Assembly (NCBI GenBank): GCA_964019415.1
Contig: OZ025887.1
Span: 949,116-1,013,115 of the forward strand
Source of the DNA: Ianthella basta
Lineage: Eukaryota; Porifera; Demospongiae; Verongiida; Ianthellidae
Reading direction: 5' to 3'
Length of the DNA: 64,000 nt
This document shows, piece by piece, positions 1 to 33,403 of the stretch; position 1 is the first letter of the stretch, and each line of letters begins with the position of its first letter. The notes under the pieces were generated by a model, which saw only the letters and a list, made by a program, of their open reading frames with translations, was not told where the DNA came from and ran no database searches. The position numbers were made by a program, and so were the translations under genes.

Positions 1-198
1 CAACTAGCACCTCGTTAACACAATAAAGTTGTAACAAGGCTCAAACAAAATCCTCTATGTGACAAATTGGCAACACCTCCCTTCCCAAGATACTTTCAGC
101 CATGACCCAGTTCTAAATCAGTACTCTTGGCTTTGGAATGGGAAGCGAATGTCCACCAGTAAGTGCACCACAAACTTGTACACAGTTGTAGTATTTTG

Positions 199-367
199 AA
201 AGGGTTGGTTCTCTAATACCAGCTTCACAACAGGGTTGAAAACCTTGCCGACGTTTCGACCAGATGCTCTGGTCTTCTTCAGGGTGAAGAAGACCAGAGC
301 ATCTGGTCGAAACGTCGGCTAGGTTTTCAACCCTGTTGTGAAGCTGGTATTAGAGAACCAACCCTTT
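199..367. repeat. near-perfect fold-back palindrome, about 169 bp
   Basis: Two arms of about 83 bp are reverse complements with only a couple of mismatches and a loop of about 3 bp centred near 283. The outer ends are AAAGGGTTGGTT on the left and its complement on the right. There is no coding capacity. It looks like a fold-back MITE or a recently formed palindrome in the sequence beyond the RTF1 3' end. The inner arm carries a GAAGACC...GGTCGAAACG hairpin motif that I recall from dispersed repeats of several marine invertebrates (unverified). Confidence 0.8.
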
Positions 368-673
368 CTGATGCCTGAGCCAGCTGAGAAGCCCTCACTT
401 CATGTAGTATTTTGTAGAGTGTATTCACTGTACAATACTGCCTCGAGCAATTGGAGAGTACACAAAGTGGAAGGCGGGCAGTGAATGGCATACCCTCAGT
501 ACAACCAGGGGGAGGATTCCATAGCTACATACAACACCAACCCCCCCACCCCCTCCCTTCATTGCTCACTGTTGGAGTCTCTTGGGGTACTTGAGGTGTT
601 TCGTCTCTCTTCACTGGCTCGGGTATGGGCTGATGGGGAGTGGATGGGAACAGCAACAACAGGCAGTTGTGTC

Positions 674-3600
674 TCATCTGACCTTGACCTCATTACTACG
701 CCTTGCACACTGGATTAGTGTGCCAAGGCCAAGACTATTTCACTGTGAGCTCCATGTGGGTGTGCTACTTGTGGGTGTGTCACATGTGGGTGTGTCCTGT
801 CCCAGGTGGATGTGTCATGTCCCAGGTGGATGCAGGTTCCCCTTGAGTGTGTGTGTGTCTTATGGCTACACCCATCAACTATGTACTTACCATTGCTTTA
901 ATCTGTGTTGGAGACATGAGGTCAGGAGTCTCTCCTACACCAGACTGAGGTGGAGGAGGGGGGGGGGGGGGGGGGGGGGAAGCAGAGTAGTACAATGAAC
1001 AATGAAACAGCTGTGCAGTGGTGTTGTGTGACAGTGACTCACTAGGGCCACTAGAGTAGGCATGCACTTGCGTCTTGTAAAGGGGTCATCTTTCTTCTCC
1101 TTGCTTGCCACTTCCTCCTGCACATGCACACGCACACACACACACGTAGCAAGACTTCAGTAGCACTACACAACCAAGTATTGCAGTCTCCTGCACACCT
1201 GTATGCATATACGTACTGTACAAAAGTATCATTCTGTAAGTAAGCAACCATTCAAATAAGGCAAACATGCTCTAAAGACAAGCATTAGCAGGTCAAGCAA
1301 TACTTCCAGAGCAACATGTGCTCGAAGTACATACCTTTAGTGCCTCTTCGGCTCGTACCACATTTCTCTGTCTGTTCCTCTCGTTAATGAAGCTGTAAAG
1401 AGGCAGAGAGGCAAGTTCACACACACATGGAGTACCCCACTTTCACTATCACAGCACACCTCCCTCACTTCAGCCTACCCCACCAGCCCACAGCCCTCTC
1501 TCACCTGATTGCACTCAACCCCTTGGATCTCTCCTTGTCCAGCAACTCTGCTCGCTCCTCCAACTCCTCAAGTTGTCTCTTCAAGTTCTCCACTTGAGCT
1601 GCATCACCTGCATCTTCCGCTTGTTCCTGCAGTTAGGAACAGGACAGGGGGTTCCCCAGACAAGCCTCACCGCTTGGAACTGAAAGGACTCATGACAAGC
1701 ACACTAGCACACATGGTATAGGTGGAATTCAGTACATTACACACTCAGTGCATTATGGCACTTGTAATGCACAGCAGGAAACATTAGTGGGTTCAGTGCA
1801 AAGCAATATGCACAGTGAAACCTGTCCAAGACAGCCACCTGTGGGCCAGTTTTAACTGACCTTTATAGTGAGGTGGCTGCTTGACAGAGGTAGATTGCAA
1901 TGTCTTAGTGCTGGCTGTGTTAGAGAGGTGGCTGCCTAACTCAGCGACCATCTTAGACAGGTTCTAACTGTACTAAGTTGTATCTCAATTCATACAACAC
2001 ACAAGTGTACACTGTTCCAGATTAGGAAAGGGGTTCACTGCTCTAGTAATTGCATACACGGTTACAGGAAGGAACACTGACACTTTAACCCCCAGTACAG
2101 GTATGAACACCATCCATCTCAACACACTGACTGGAGCTACAGCTTACAACAGTTAGTCATTTCAAACCAGGCAGAGTGAAGGGCGTGCAGGGCTCAAAAT
2201 TGCAGCCGCTACGGATAAGGGGTGGCCGAAGCATCGCTAGTGCAAGCCCCAGTGTGTGGTGTGTGTATCTTAGCAACCTTCTCCATGATGAGTCTGTTCT
2301 TCGTCATTGCATAATTGACAGGAGTCTTTCTGTACTTTGACTTCTCCATTACAATCTGGGTTGGGATGGAAGTGTAGCACATGGACACATACACACACCA
2401 GCACACATACATACATACATACATACATGCATATATACACATGCACGTATGTATGTACATACACGCATGCACACACCGGTGAAGACCCTCCCTGCACACC
2501 CACGTGATCACATCTGACTAACAAAACCAAAGTGAACACTGTAGCCACTAACAAGAAATGGCTACTTCCTGTTGGGCTACTTCCTGTTGGGCTACTTCCT
2601 GTTGAGCTATTTCCTCCACATAGACTCACATGGTCAACGTGCTCATCAGTGAAATCAAAGTTCTTTGCACTCTGAAAGTCCTTCTCTTTCTTCTTGATGT
2701 GATCCATGTTTGGCAGAGCTAGCCCCGCCCTCTCCATCTGCAAGGAACAGGTGATGGCTGTACATGTGCACCCACAGATACACAAACAGACAACAGACAA
2801 ACATGAACCGCTACCTATCACTCCCTCACACATCTACACAAGGACCCCCACCCACCCAAGCACACACACACACGCACATGCACACACACACGCACGCACG
2901 CACACACACACGCACGCACGCACGCACGCACGCATGCACACGCACACACATGCACGCACATGTGCACGCACACACACACACACACACACGCACGCACGCA
3001 CACACACACACGCACGCATGCACGCACACGCACACGCACGCACACACACACATACACACACACACACACATACACACACACACGCACGCACACACACACA
3101 CACACCTCTGCAGTCCACTTCCTGAACTCCGTGTCTGAGAAGCTGCTGTTAGAGACGTACTCCATCCTAAAGATCCTCTCTTGCAGACCATGCTTCAGTC
3201 TCAGTCCCTTGTTGGTCCTCGTGCCTCCCAGGTTGTACACCTTGGGCATGTCATTCACTCCCACAATCTCAGCTATCCGGTACACCGGGCGCCCATCATG
3301 GTTGCCAATCCCAATGCGAACAAAGGCACCCGCAACAATGTCCTTGAAGAAGGGCATGTGCACCCACCTGTGGTGTGAGGAGGTGAGGAGTGATGTGTGG
3401 TGTGAGGAGGTGAGGAGTGATGTGTGGTGTGAGGAGTGATGTGTGGAGGTGATGTGTGGTGTGAGGAGGTGAGGAGTGATGTGTGGTGTGAGGAGGTGAG
3501 GAGTGATGTGCACCCATCTGTGGTGTGAGGAGGTGAGGAGTGATGTGTGTTGTGAGGAGTGATGTGTGGAGGTGATGTGTGTTGTGAGGAGGTGAGGAGT

Positions 3601-6600
3601 GATGTGTGGTGTGAGGAGGTGAGGAGTGATGTGTGGTGTGAGGAGGTGAGGAGTGATGTGTGGTGTGAGGAGGTGAGGAGTGATGTGTGGTGTGAGGAGG
3701 TGATCGGTGATGTGTGTTGTGAGGAGTGATGTGTGGAGGTGATGTGTGGTGTGAGGAGGTGATCGGTGATGTGTGGTGTGAGGTGATCGGTGATGTGTGG
3801 TGTGAGGAGGTGATCGGTGATGTGTGGTGTGAGGAGGTGATCGGTGATGTGTGGTGTGAGGAGGTGATCGGTGATGTGTGGTGTGAGGAGGTGATCGGTG
3901 ATGTGTGGTGTGAGGAGGTGATCGGTGATGTGTGGTGTGAGGAGGTGATCGGTGATGTGTGGTGTGTGGTGTGAGGAGGTGAGGAGTGATGTGTGGTGTG
4001 AGGAGGATGTGTGGAGGTGATGTGTATTGTGGGGAGGGATGTGTGGAGGACATGTTGTGAGGAGGTGAGGAGTGATGTGTGGTGTGAGGAGTGATGTGTG
4101 GAGGTGATGTGTGTTGTGAGGAGTGATATGTGGAGGTGATGTGTGTTGTGGAGGAGTGATATGTGGAGGTGATGTGTGTTGTGAGGAGGTGAGGAGTGAT
4201 GTGTGGAGGAGATGTGTGTTGTGAGGAGGTGATCGGTGATGTGTGTTGTGAGGGGTGATGTGTGGAGGTAATGTGTGTTGTGAGAAGGTGATGTATGAGT
4301 TAGGTGTGTGGGGTAATACGTACAACAGTATGTCAAGTAGTGTTGATAACAAGAAAGGAGGCACAACTTCTGCAAAGAGACTGTCTCACCCACAGTCAGA
4401 CTAAGATACGTGTGGCTGAGTAAAAGTGTACAAAGGCACTCACTTTTCCAATCTGAACCTTGACAGCTTCATCCTTGTGAGTTCCTCCACAGATGAGATG
4501 GTCTTGGGTGCTGCAGTGCGCAGTTTGGCGAGGGACCTGGCACCACAGTGAAAGACAGCAGACAGTGATGCACTGACATGTGATGAATACTGACATAGTG
4601 GAATGTAGTGGCAGCACGGACAGCGGGGACAGAGTGACATAGTGACAAAAATATATGGTGTTGACAGCATGGACAGTTGTGACACAGTTACATGATGACA
4701 GCATGGACAGTGGTGACAATGGCTTTGTGAACAATACAAAACAGATGGTGACCACATCCACCAGTGTCACCTTGCACACACATGCACACACAGTAAGACC
4801 ATTTGTGCTCACAGGTCTGCAGTACGCATGCATGAGTGACAAGGAGTGTGTTTCTGTGTACTACTGCACACAACTATCATTTAGCAAGACAGCTAGCTGA
4901 CCAAGTGAGACGGATCCTAATTACAGTTAGTCTGGGCGCTAGCCCCTACTTCCGGCCCCCGATTGCGCGTGGGCAGGGAAGGACCTTCTCTGCCCATGCG
5001 CAATCGGGGGCCAGAAGTAGGGGCTAGTGCACCAGACTATCTAACAGTACACTCATCATTTGAAGGTGCTCTGAACATGCACATCCGGTATGGGCCAGAT
5101 GGCTTACTCTCTCCCTGCATCCTCATCCCAGCCATCATCAAAATCAAGTTCCTTCCTATCCTCCTCCTCCTCAGCCTCTTCCTCATCATCCCCAAACATC
5201 TCTTGCACGGAGTAACGGGCTTCCTTTTGTGACTCCTTCTCTTTCTTCTTCCTCTCTGCAGCCCGTTTGGCGGCAAGTTCCTCGATTGCTTTAGCCCTGT
5301 TGGTTTTCTTGACAGTGTCGCTGTCTCTAAACAGTTTTACACTCTTTGAGGAACGCTTTCTGTGACCCTTCTCCATCTTCTTGGCTCGTTTCAGTTTCTG
5401 CTCAATCTCAAATCGCGTCTTGGCTGCTTCGCGCTTCTCGTACCTGGCAAAGAGCTCAGCTTCTCTCTCTGCCTCTGTCATTTGTGCTAGCCTACACAGA
5501 TAGAAGAAGGATATACATCACCACCATACATCATTACACATCTCACCCTCACACATCACCATCTTGATATCACTCTCCCCCACCTCTCCCACACATCACA
5601 CACACCACCTCCACACATCACCATCACACATCACTCTCACATACCACCACCACACGTCACCCTCACACATCACCCACACACCACCCCCACACATCGCCAC
5701 CCAAACAGAGTTCCCTCACACATGTATGTACATGCATATACCACACACCTTGCCCTGTCATCAGTGTCTCCAATCAGGTTCTCATCCAGGCCATCATTAA
5801 ACTCCAGCGAAGGCTCGGATGACTCACTGCCTCCCGAGTCTGACCACTCCCCACTATCATCCCCACTTCCCTCCTCCTCGCTGTCACTCCCACCACGATG
5901 CACGCCACCTCCACTGGGTCCCACCTCAACATCCTTGTCTTCATCCGAAGAAAAGCTAGCTGCAGGCTTCCTCCGTACGTCAGATCTTCGAGATTTGGGA
6001 GTGGATTTGAGCTTCTTCTTCTTGGGCTTTCCCACCCCTACAGTCCACTGCAGTTGTCAGCAAGGGACATTGTGGACCACTAACACATGTACACACAGAC
6101 ACACAGACAGACAGACAGGCCTACGAGTACATTCAATGCTGCACACACACACACACACACACACGCATGCACGCAAGCACGCACCCCCCCCCACACACAC
6201 ACACACTCACATCATCGTCACTCTCTGTGCTGCTGTCTGAACCAGAAGTGGAGTCTGCCTTTTGTACAGGCACTGTTGGTGTGTGTTTGGCAGGAGGAAC
6301 TAGAGTGAGTAGCTCCTGTGTGGGGAGGTGGGGAAGTGAAGGGGAGGGAGGGAATGGATATGGAGTGTGTGTGGTGGGAGTGATTTAAGACAAAGAAGGA
6401 AACAATTAACAGTGTAGCGTGTCAGCAGCACAACACTATCCACTACTGTACGCCTGTAAATATGAAACAGCCCCAGTAAGCAGACGAGCTTTCTGCTAGC
6501 GACCTCGCCTTGCCATAATTTGCACACAATACTTATAAAAACTACCTGGTATTACGTTAATAGTAAGCAGTGCCAATAAAAAGCTTACCTCTTCGAGGTT

Positions 6601-6654
6601 ATCGTCATCAGACCCTTCGCTATCCGAGGAAATTATATTCTTTCTCTTCGGCAT
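674..6654 (-). CDS. RTF1: RTF1 homolog, Paf1 complex subunit (multi-exon)
   Basis: RTF1 works in the nucleus with the Paf1 complex to promote elongation by RNA polymerase II and histone H2B ubiquitination. Exons read on the minus strand: 6654-6589, 6315-6211, about 6047-5749, 5491-5108, 4536-4444, 3367-3106, 2737-2630, 2355-2278, 1626-1505, 1392-1335, 1117-1043, 944-891 and possibly 709-674. Frame is kept at each junction. The start [14 protein letters not shown] and the following acidic Ser/Asp-rich exons match the family N-terminus. [18 protein letters not shown] is the conserved basic helix. The Plus3 domain runs from LEKWVHMPFF through [19 protein letters not shown] and [14 protein letters not shown]. 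Downstream lie [29 protein letters not shown] and [16 protein letters not shown], all colinear with human RTF1. The last two exons do not match the human C-terminus, so the 3' end is the weakest part. The exon after the Plus3 core has its donor fused to a long GT repeat. Confidence 0.9.
1813..1970. mobile_element. small non-autonomous DNA element with terminal inverted repeats
   Basis: The left end reads CAGTGAAACCTGTCCAAGA. The right end is the complement of CAGTTAGAACCTGTCTAAGA. This gives imperfect inverted ends of about 20 bp around about 160 bp with no open frame. The CAGT ends and a TA on the right flank suggest a Tc1/mariner-pogo type MITE, but the target duplication is not clear. It lies in an RTF1 intron. 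Confidence 0.6.
2860..3105. repeat. (CA)n / CACG microsatellite in RTF1 intron
   Basis: About 245 bp of interrupted CA, CGCA and CATA repeats. On the gene (minus) strand this is a GT tract that begins exactly at the splice donor of the Plus3 exon (GAG|GTGTGTGTG at 3106/3105). Long Cys/Val or His/Thr open frames across it are artefacts. Confidence 0.95.
3370..4290. repeat. minisatellite in RTF1 intron
   Basis: About 920 bp of head-to-tail units of about 20-28 bp built from GTGATGTGTGGTGTGAGGAG. One variant block near 3690-3960 carries GAGGTGATCGGTGATGTG and is more homogeneous. The repeat keeps several frames open by chance (His/Ser/Thr/Pro-rich on the minus strand, Glu/Val/Cys-rich on the plus strand), and I do not consider these genes. 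The RTF1 exon 3367-3106 begins directly beside it. Confidence 0.95.
4928..5039. mobile_element. fold-back MITE in RTF1 intron
   Basis: A 112-bp element starts TAGTCTGGGCGCTAGCCCC and ends in the near-complement finishing CCAGACTA. The arms of about 48 bp match with few mismatches around a short spacer. It has no coding capacity and lies between the exons ending at 4536 and 5108. A hairpin this strong in the pre-mRNA could affect local folding but has no obvious function. Confidence 0.75.
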
Positions 6655-6747
6655 TTCGACCTCATTCGGTAGACATTTTCCAGGGCACGCCCACAATTAG
6701 GGATTTCCCCTTGGTCGTGTGACAACTCTGTTACGCAGCAAAACAAG
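6655..6747. promoter_or_regulatory. head-to-head RTF1/ZFYVE1 intergenic region, putative bidirectional promoter
   Basis: Only 93 bp separate the RTF1 start codon (6654, minus strand) from the ZFYVE1 start codon (6748, plus strand). Both 5' UTRs and the shared promoter must therefore lie in this gap or overlap the first exons. No TATA box is evident. The block includes CAAAACAAGATGGCG around the ZFYVE1 start; AAGATGGCG resembles a YY1-type site overlapping the ATG (inference). Confidence 0.6.
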
Positions 6748-29068
<22,321 letters not shown>

Positions 29069-29239
29069 TGTACCCATGACAACACAGTTAGTTCATTTAG
29101 AGGATGATAATTGTTGTGTCATCAATCATCTGTTCCTTCAGTGGACTACACTGTAGTGAATATCGATCTGTATGTGTTAAGGTTCTCTCTTTTTGTAAAA
29201 TGAAGTGTTTGAATTATATTGTGTGGAGCTTGTCTCTGC

Positions 29240-29245
29240 AATAAA
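29240..29245 (+). terminator. polyadenylation signal AATAAA for ZFYVE1
   Basis: A canonical AATAAA lies about 172 bp after the ZFYVE1 stop codon, a plausible 3' UTR length. No competing signal is seen closer. Confidence 0.6.
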
Positions 29246-29502
29246 CTAATGTAGTGTGTTGCTGTATCTATAGACATATATATGCATGGAGATGTGCAGT
29301 TAGAATTTATTATGCATTTACCACAATAGCATGAGACTGAACCATGTTTCTGTATATAAACATATAATGTGCACTTTGTATAGTGTAATGAAGGTGACTA
29401 CACCTTGCATGCATGGGTGGTCTGTAGAATGTGACATGGGCCAGTGATTACCTTGAACAAATCCATTTCCTGTCACATGCACTCAAACTTTCAGGACATT
29501 AC

Positions 29503-31887
29503 ACCAACTGCCTTAGTTACCAGAGTTAAATTGTAAAAGATCAATCTTGTTAATTTGCAATAACAGCTCACTTAACATGGTTTAACAGAGACTGTAAGTT
29601 AACAGACTTGCTCAACACTGTTAACCCAAGTAATGAATGTATAATCATATCCAATAATAATTATCAATATTGATATTCATGGTGCCATATACAAACTGTA
29701 CAAATGTACTGTAGGTTTCAGGCTAGGAACATAATGTTGTGGAAATAACTTCAGCCTGGAGCAAGATGAAGGACTGCCCATTGCTCCTATCTTGCATGCT
29801 GCAAGATGAATAAACACTTTGCTTGTGGACATTCAGCTGCCTATATGCACACCATGCATGCATGTAGACTTCAGGAAGGTGTACATGTGTGCTTTTGTGT
29901 GTGCATGCATACACAAATCATGTACATTGCTGACTTCTGCATGCTACAGAATGAGTATAGAAGAACTAGTACTAGAATGCAAAACTAGAATGCAGCAGTC
30001 ACTACACATGCAAGCTCATGAAGTAAGCTACTATACTGCTATATGTATATTTGTGTGCTTATAGTAGAATGAGAATATACTGTGAGGTATAATAATATAA
30101 TTATATAATTATATGCACTTTTGTATGTTGTTAGTACTGTTCTAGCTATGGTGTATGTGAGGTATGCAAGCCATTTACAGGCACAAGAACAGAATGGAGG
30201 GCATTTTGTGTACAGTAAGCTGATTGCGAAATGGCATGACAGCGGATGGAGCCCAATTACTTTGGAATGGTTGTAAGGTAGCTATATTGCTTCTCAGGTA
30301 TGTATGCAGCCATAGCTGTACTGCATGTGCAGGTCCTTGCATGCAGGTCTGTATAGAGAAGACTGTCTATGGGTTTCAGAAGTTCTTTGCTGCCCTTATT
30401 CATTGTGCTTAAAATAACCCCTGAGTAGCAATAGCTATCTTCCAACCATTCCAAAGTAAGTGGGCTGTATCTGCTGTACGTGTCATGCCATTTCACTATC
30501 AGTTCCCTGTTCACAAAATGCCCTTCTCATTCTGTTCTCATGCCTGCCTCCGCATGTCATGTACTATGTATACTATACTTGAGCATATATACTTTAGAAA
30601 TGCTGGAAGCCTCGCTGGTGAACGCCCATACACAGTGCAGAGAGAATTATGTTAAGAAGCTGACACATGGAGAACTTAGTAGATGCAGTGCAAGTTACAA
30701 TGCACTTTTAAATAGCCTTGTACTTTTAGAATGGTGAACAGCCCTAGTGGGTACATATGTATATAGCTATGTAGCCTAGCTAGCTTGGAAGCTGGCCTGG
30801 CAAGTTGCCACATGTAGCGTCCGAGTGCATACTCGCTGTGGCTGGCGGTGATGAATTAAAGCTTTTTTGACCTTAGCATAGTGATCCAGTGTGGTAGTGA
30901 GAGCTGTAAAGCAGCCAAACGGCCAAATAACTTGCAATTGGCAACTGTTGTGCGAACCTGCATGCCTATTGTCCCTCTGGGCTCATTTTGGCCTCAGTGT
31001 TGTGCAAGCATTGCCCAAGCAGCACGGATATACATACGTCATTGTACTGCATGCAAGGACCTGCACATGCAGTACAACTATGGCTGCATACATACCTTAG
31101 AAGCAATATAGCTACCTTACAACCATTCCAAAGTAATTGGGCTCCATCCGCTGTCATGCCATTTCGCTATCAGCTTACTGTACACAAAATGCCCTCCATT
31201 CCGTTCTTGTGCCTGTCAATGGCTTGCATGCCTCACATACACCATAGCTAGAACAGTACTAACAACATACAAATGTGCATATATACCTCACCGTATATTT
31301 TCATTCTACTGTAAGCACACACATATACATACAGCAGTATAGTAGCTTAACTCATGAGCTTGCATGTGTGTGGTGACTGCTGCATTCTAGTTTTGCATTC
31401 TAGTACTAGTTCTTCTACTCATTCTGTAGCATGCGGAAGTCAGCAATGTACCTGATTCATGTATGCATGCACACACAAAAGCACACATGTACACCTTCCT
31501 GAAGTCTACATGCATGCATGGTGTACATATAGGCAGCTGAATGTCCACTGTTTGATTGATGCCTGGGAGTATGTGCAAAGCAAAGTGTTCATTCATCTTG
31601 CAGCATGCAAGCCAAGATAGGAGCAATGGACAGTCGATCCTTCATCTTGCTCCAGGCTGAAGTGATTTCCACAACATTATGTTCCTAGCCTGAAACCTAC
31701 ACTACATTTGTACAGTTTGTATATGGCACCATGAATATCAATATTGATAATTATTATTGAATATGATTATATATTCATTACTTGAGTTAACAGTGTTGAG
31801 CAAGTCTGTTAACTTACAGCCTCTGTTAAACCATGTTAAGTAAGCTGTTATTGCAAATTAACAACTCTGGTAACTAAGGCAGTTGGT
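29503..31887. repeat. long imperfect inverted repeat, about 2.4 kb
   Basis: The left arm (about 29503-30345) and right arm (about 31055-31887) are reverse complements with scattered differences. The outer ends are ACCAACTGCCTTAGTTACC on the left and its complement at 31870-31887. Inside, AATGGCATGACAGCGGATGG at about 30230 pairs with its complement near 31150. The centre (30346-31054) contains a third, partial inverted copy at about 30415-30550. No arm encodes a recognisable transposase. It is either a large fold-back DNA element or the scar of a palindromic duplication. It lies between the minus- and plus-oriented halves of the collagen/fibrinogen-like family. Confidence 0.8.
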
Positions 31888-32139
31888 GCAGTGGGATTAA
31901 CTGTGTTTCTACATGTCTCTAGCTTGTGTGTAGTTCAGGTGTGGACTTGTTCTGGTAGCTGATCATGAGACATGTGCATCTTATATAGCTTCCAGTGTCC
32001 TGTGGCTGGCAGGCAGCTACACATATGCACTGTGTATGTACAGCTAGTGCACATATACAACATATACATGCAATGCCCACATGTACTAAAGTTCTATATG
32101 CATGCAGGGACAAAAATTAATTATCAAAGAGTGCCTGTG

Positions 32140-32230
32140 TATGTAGTGGGAGGACATGAAGATGCATTAGTAGAGATCTACGTTCAGTGGGCTCAACATA
32201 CAAGAGTGAACACAACATAGCAGGCGTGTA
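32140..32230 (+). pseudogene. 3'-end remnant of a collagen-stub/fibrinogen-like gene
   Basis: The plus strand carries GTAGAGATCTACGTTCAGTG, the DNA for the family ending VEIYVQ, with TGG in place of the stop, followed by the family 3' flank. No upstream coding part remains. About 32240-32960 is a near copy of about 34560-35270, the flank downstream of gene I, so whole 3' blocks have been tandemly duplicated. Confidence 0.8.
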
Positions 32231-32996
32231 CTCAGTTCAATAGGAGCTGTAAGAGCCATTAGAGTGTGGACAATATGCAGTGATACCTTAAGTGCATACT
32301 CCTATCGTCATTAGGCTCATTACATTACCAAGGATACTCTAGTGTACCTGTGTGATAATGAAGACCTTTCAAATGCAGTGACATAAGCTGAACTCATGGA
32401 GACACATGTGCAGTGACCACATTCAGTATGAAGCTGTACAATAGTTGGACCACTAACAGTGTGCATGTGTGTGTAGCTACGTACATACGTATGTGTGCAC
32501 TTCAAATACAGAATAGTAGTGCCAGAGATCATATGATTTGTGTCCCCATCATAAGGGGCTAACATGCAAAGTGACACCTATTTACAGTAACTGTGGCAAG
32601 CTAGGACTGGACACAATACATTCTTCACAAGCTCGTCTGAGAGACCTGCAACGCTCTCCTGTTTGTTCAATATAGAGACATGATCTCAGGATGAAGAAAA
32701 CTCAAGTCAGTGAGACCTTTCCTTGTTTCTGTACTTTTTGGTCATTCCTATTGTATATATTCACTACTTCATTTCTTACTGCTCTCTAGTAGTACTAAGA
32801 GTTCTCAACATCCAAACAGCCTCATTCTGTCATTGAGATGAGAAGCCTTAGTTCAGCTCAAATGAAGTGCACTGTGTGTGCAAGTATCAACTTGTTCAGC
32901 ATAACCATAACACTAACTTCACAGTGCTATAAGGAAAACAGTAGCTCAACACTACAGTATGCACAGTGGTGCAGACTGCCAATGCTTTTGGCAGCA

Positions 32997-33150
32997 ATGA
33001 AGACAGTTGTACACCTTTGTGGCACTGCTCAAAGTGGAGTTGCTGGTAGCAGCTGCTGACAACTCCTGTCCCACCTTCCCTGGTCTCCCAGGAAGGGATG
33101 GAATGCCTGGTTCACAGGGACAACCTGAACATGTGCCTGTACCATGTTAA
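32997..33150 (+). pseudogene. 5' fragment of a collagen-stub/fibrinogen-like gene
   Basis: The start ATGAAGACAGTTGTACACC resembles the family signal-peptide DNA but is frame-broken within the first 20 codons. The Gly-X-Y stub DNA (GGTCTCCCAGGAAGGGATGG) follows out of frame. The homology then ends in the same foreign sequence seen beyond fragment H at 25758, in opposite orientation. Confidence 0.75.
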
Positions 33151-33403
33151 AGCAATGTTGAAGTGTGCTAGTATACAGATGTGTCCTTCCTACATTCCAC
33201 ACTATTGATGATGTTTCAGTTACAAGCCTGGACCTTGACAGGTGCTTCGACCATAAACAAGTACCATGCATGTTTGTTGCTGTCACAATAATCTTGTGCA
33301 TATTTCAGTTATGAATTCCTAGGATTCACTTTCAGCACTTACACTACATTTGTTTCACTCATCAACTATAAGGTGTCTAGAGTGTTGAAGCTCACTATAC
33401 AGC

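Noticed and set aside
199-367. Hammerhead ribozyme core (CTGAAGA, hairpin, GAAAC) on the minus strand
   Set aside because: Only part of the core is present. I could not find the required helices I and III or the cleavage-site UH, and the motif is explained by the palindrome.
3106-3367. Independent gene for the block [19 protein letters not shown]
   Set aside because: It is the Plus3 domain of RTF1 and splices in frame to the exons at 4444-4536 and 2630-2737.
2818-4393. Long minus-strand open frames (over 360 codons, His/Ser/Thr/Pro-rich) across 2.8-4.4 kb
   Set aside because: They are created by the GTGATGTGTGGTGTGAGGAG minisatellite and the adjacent CA tract, which lack stops in several frames. 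The only real coding part is the RTF1 Plus3 exon inside.
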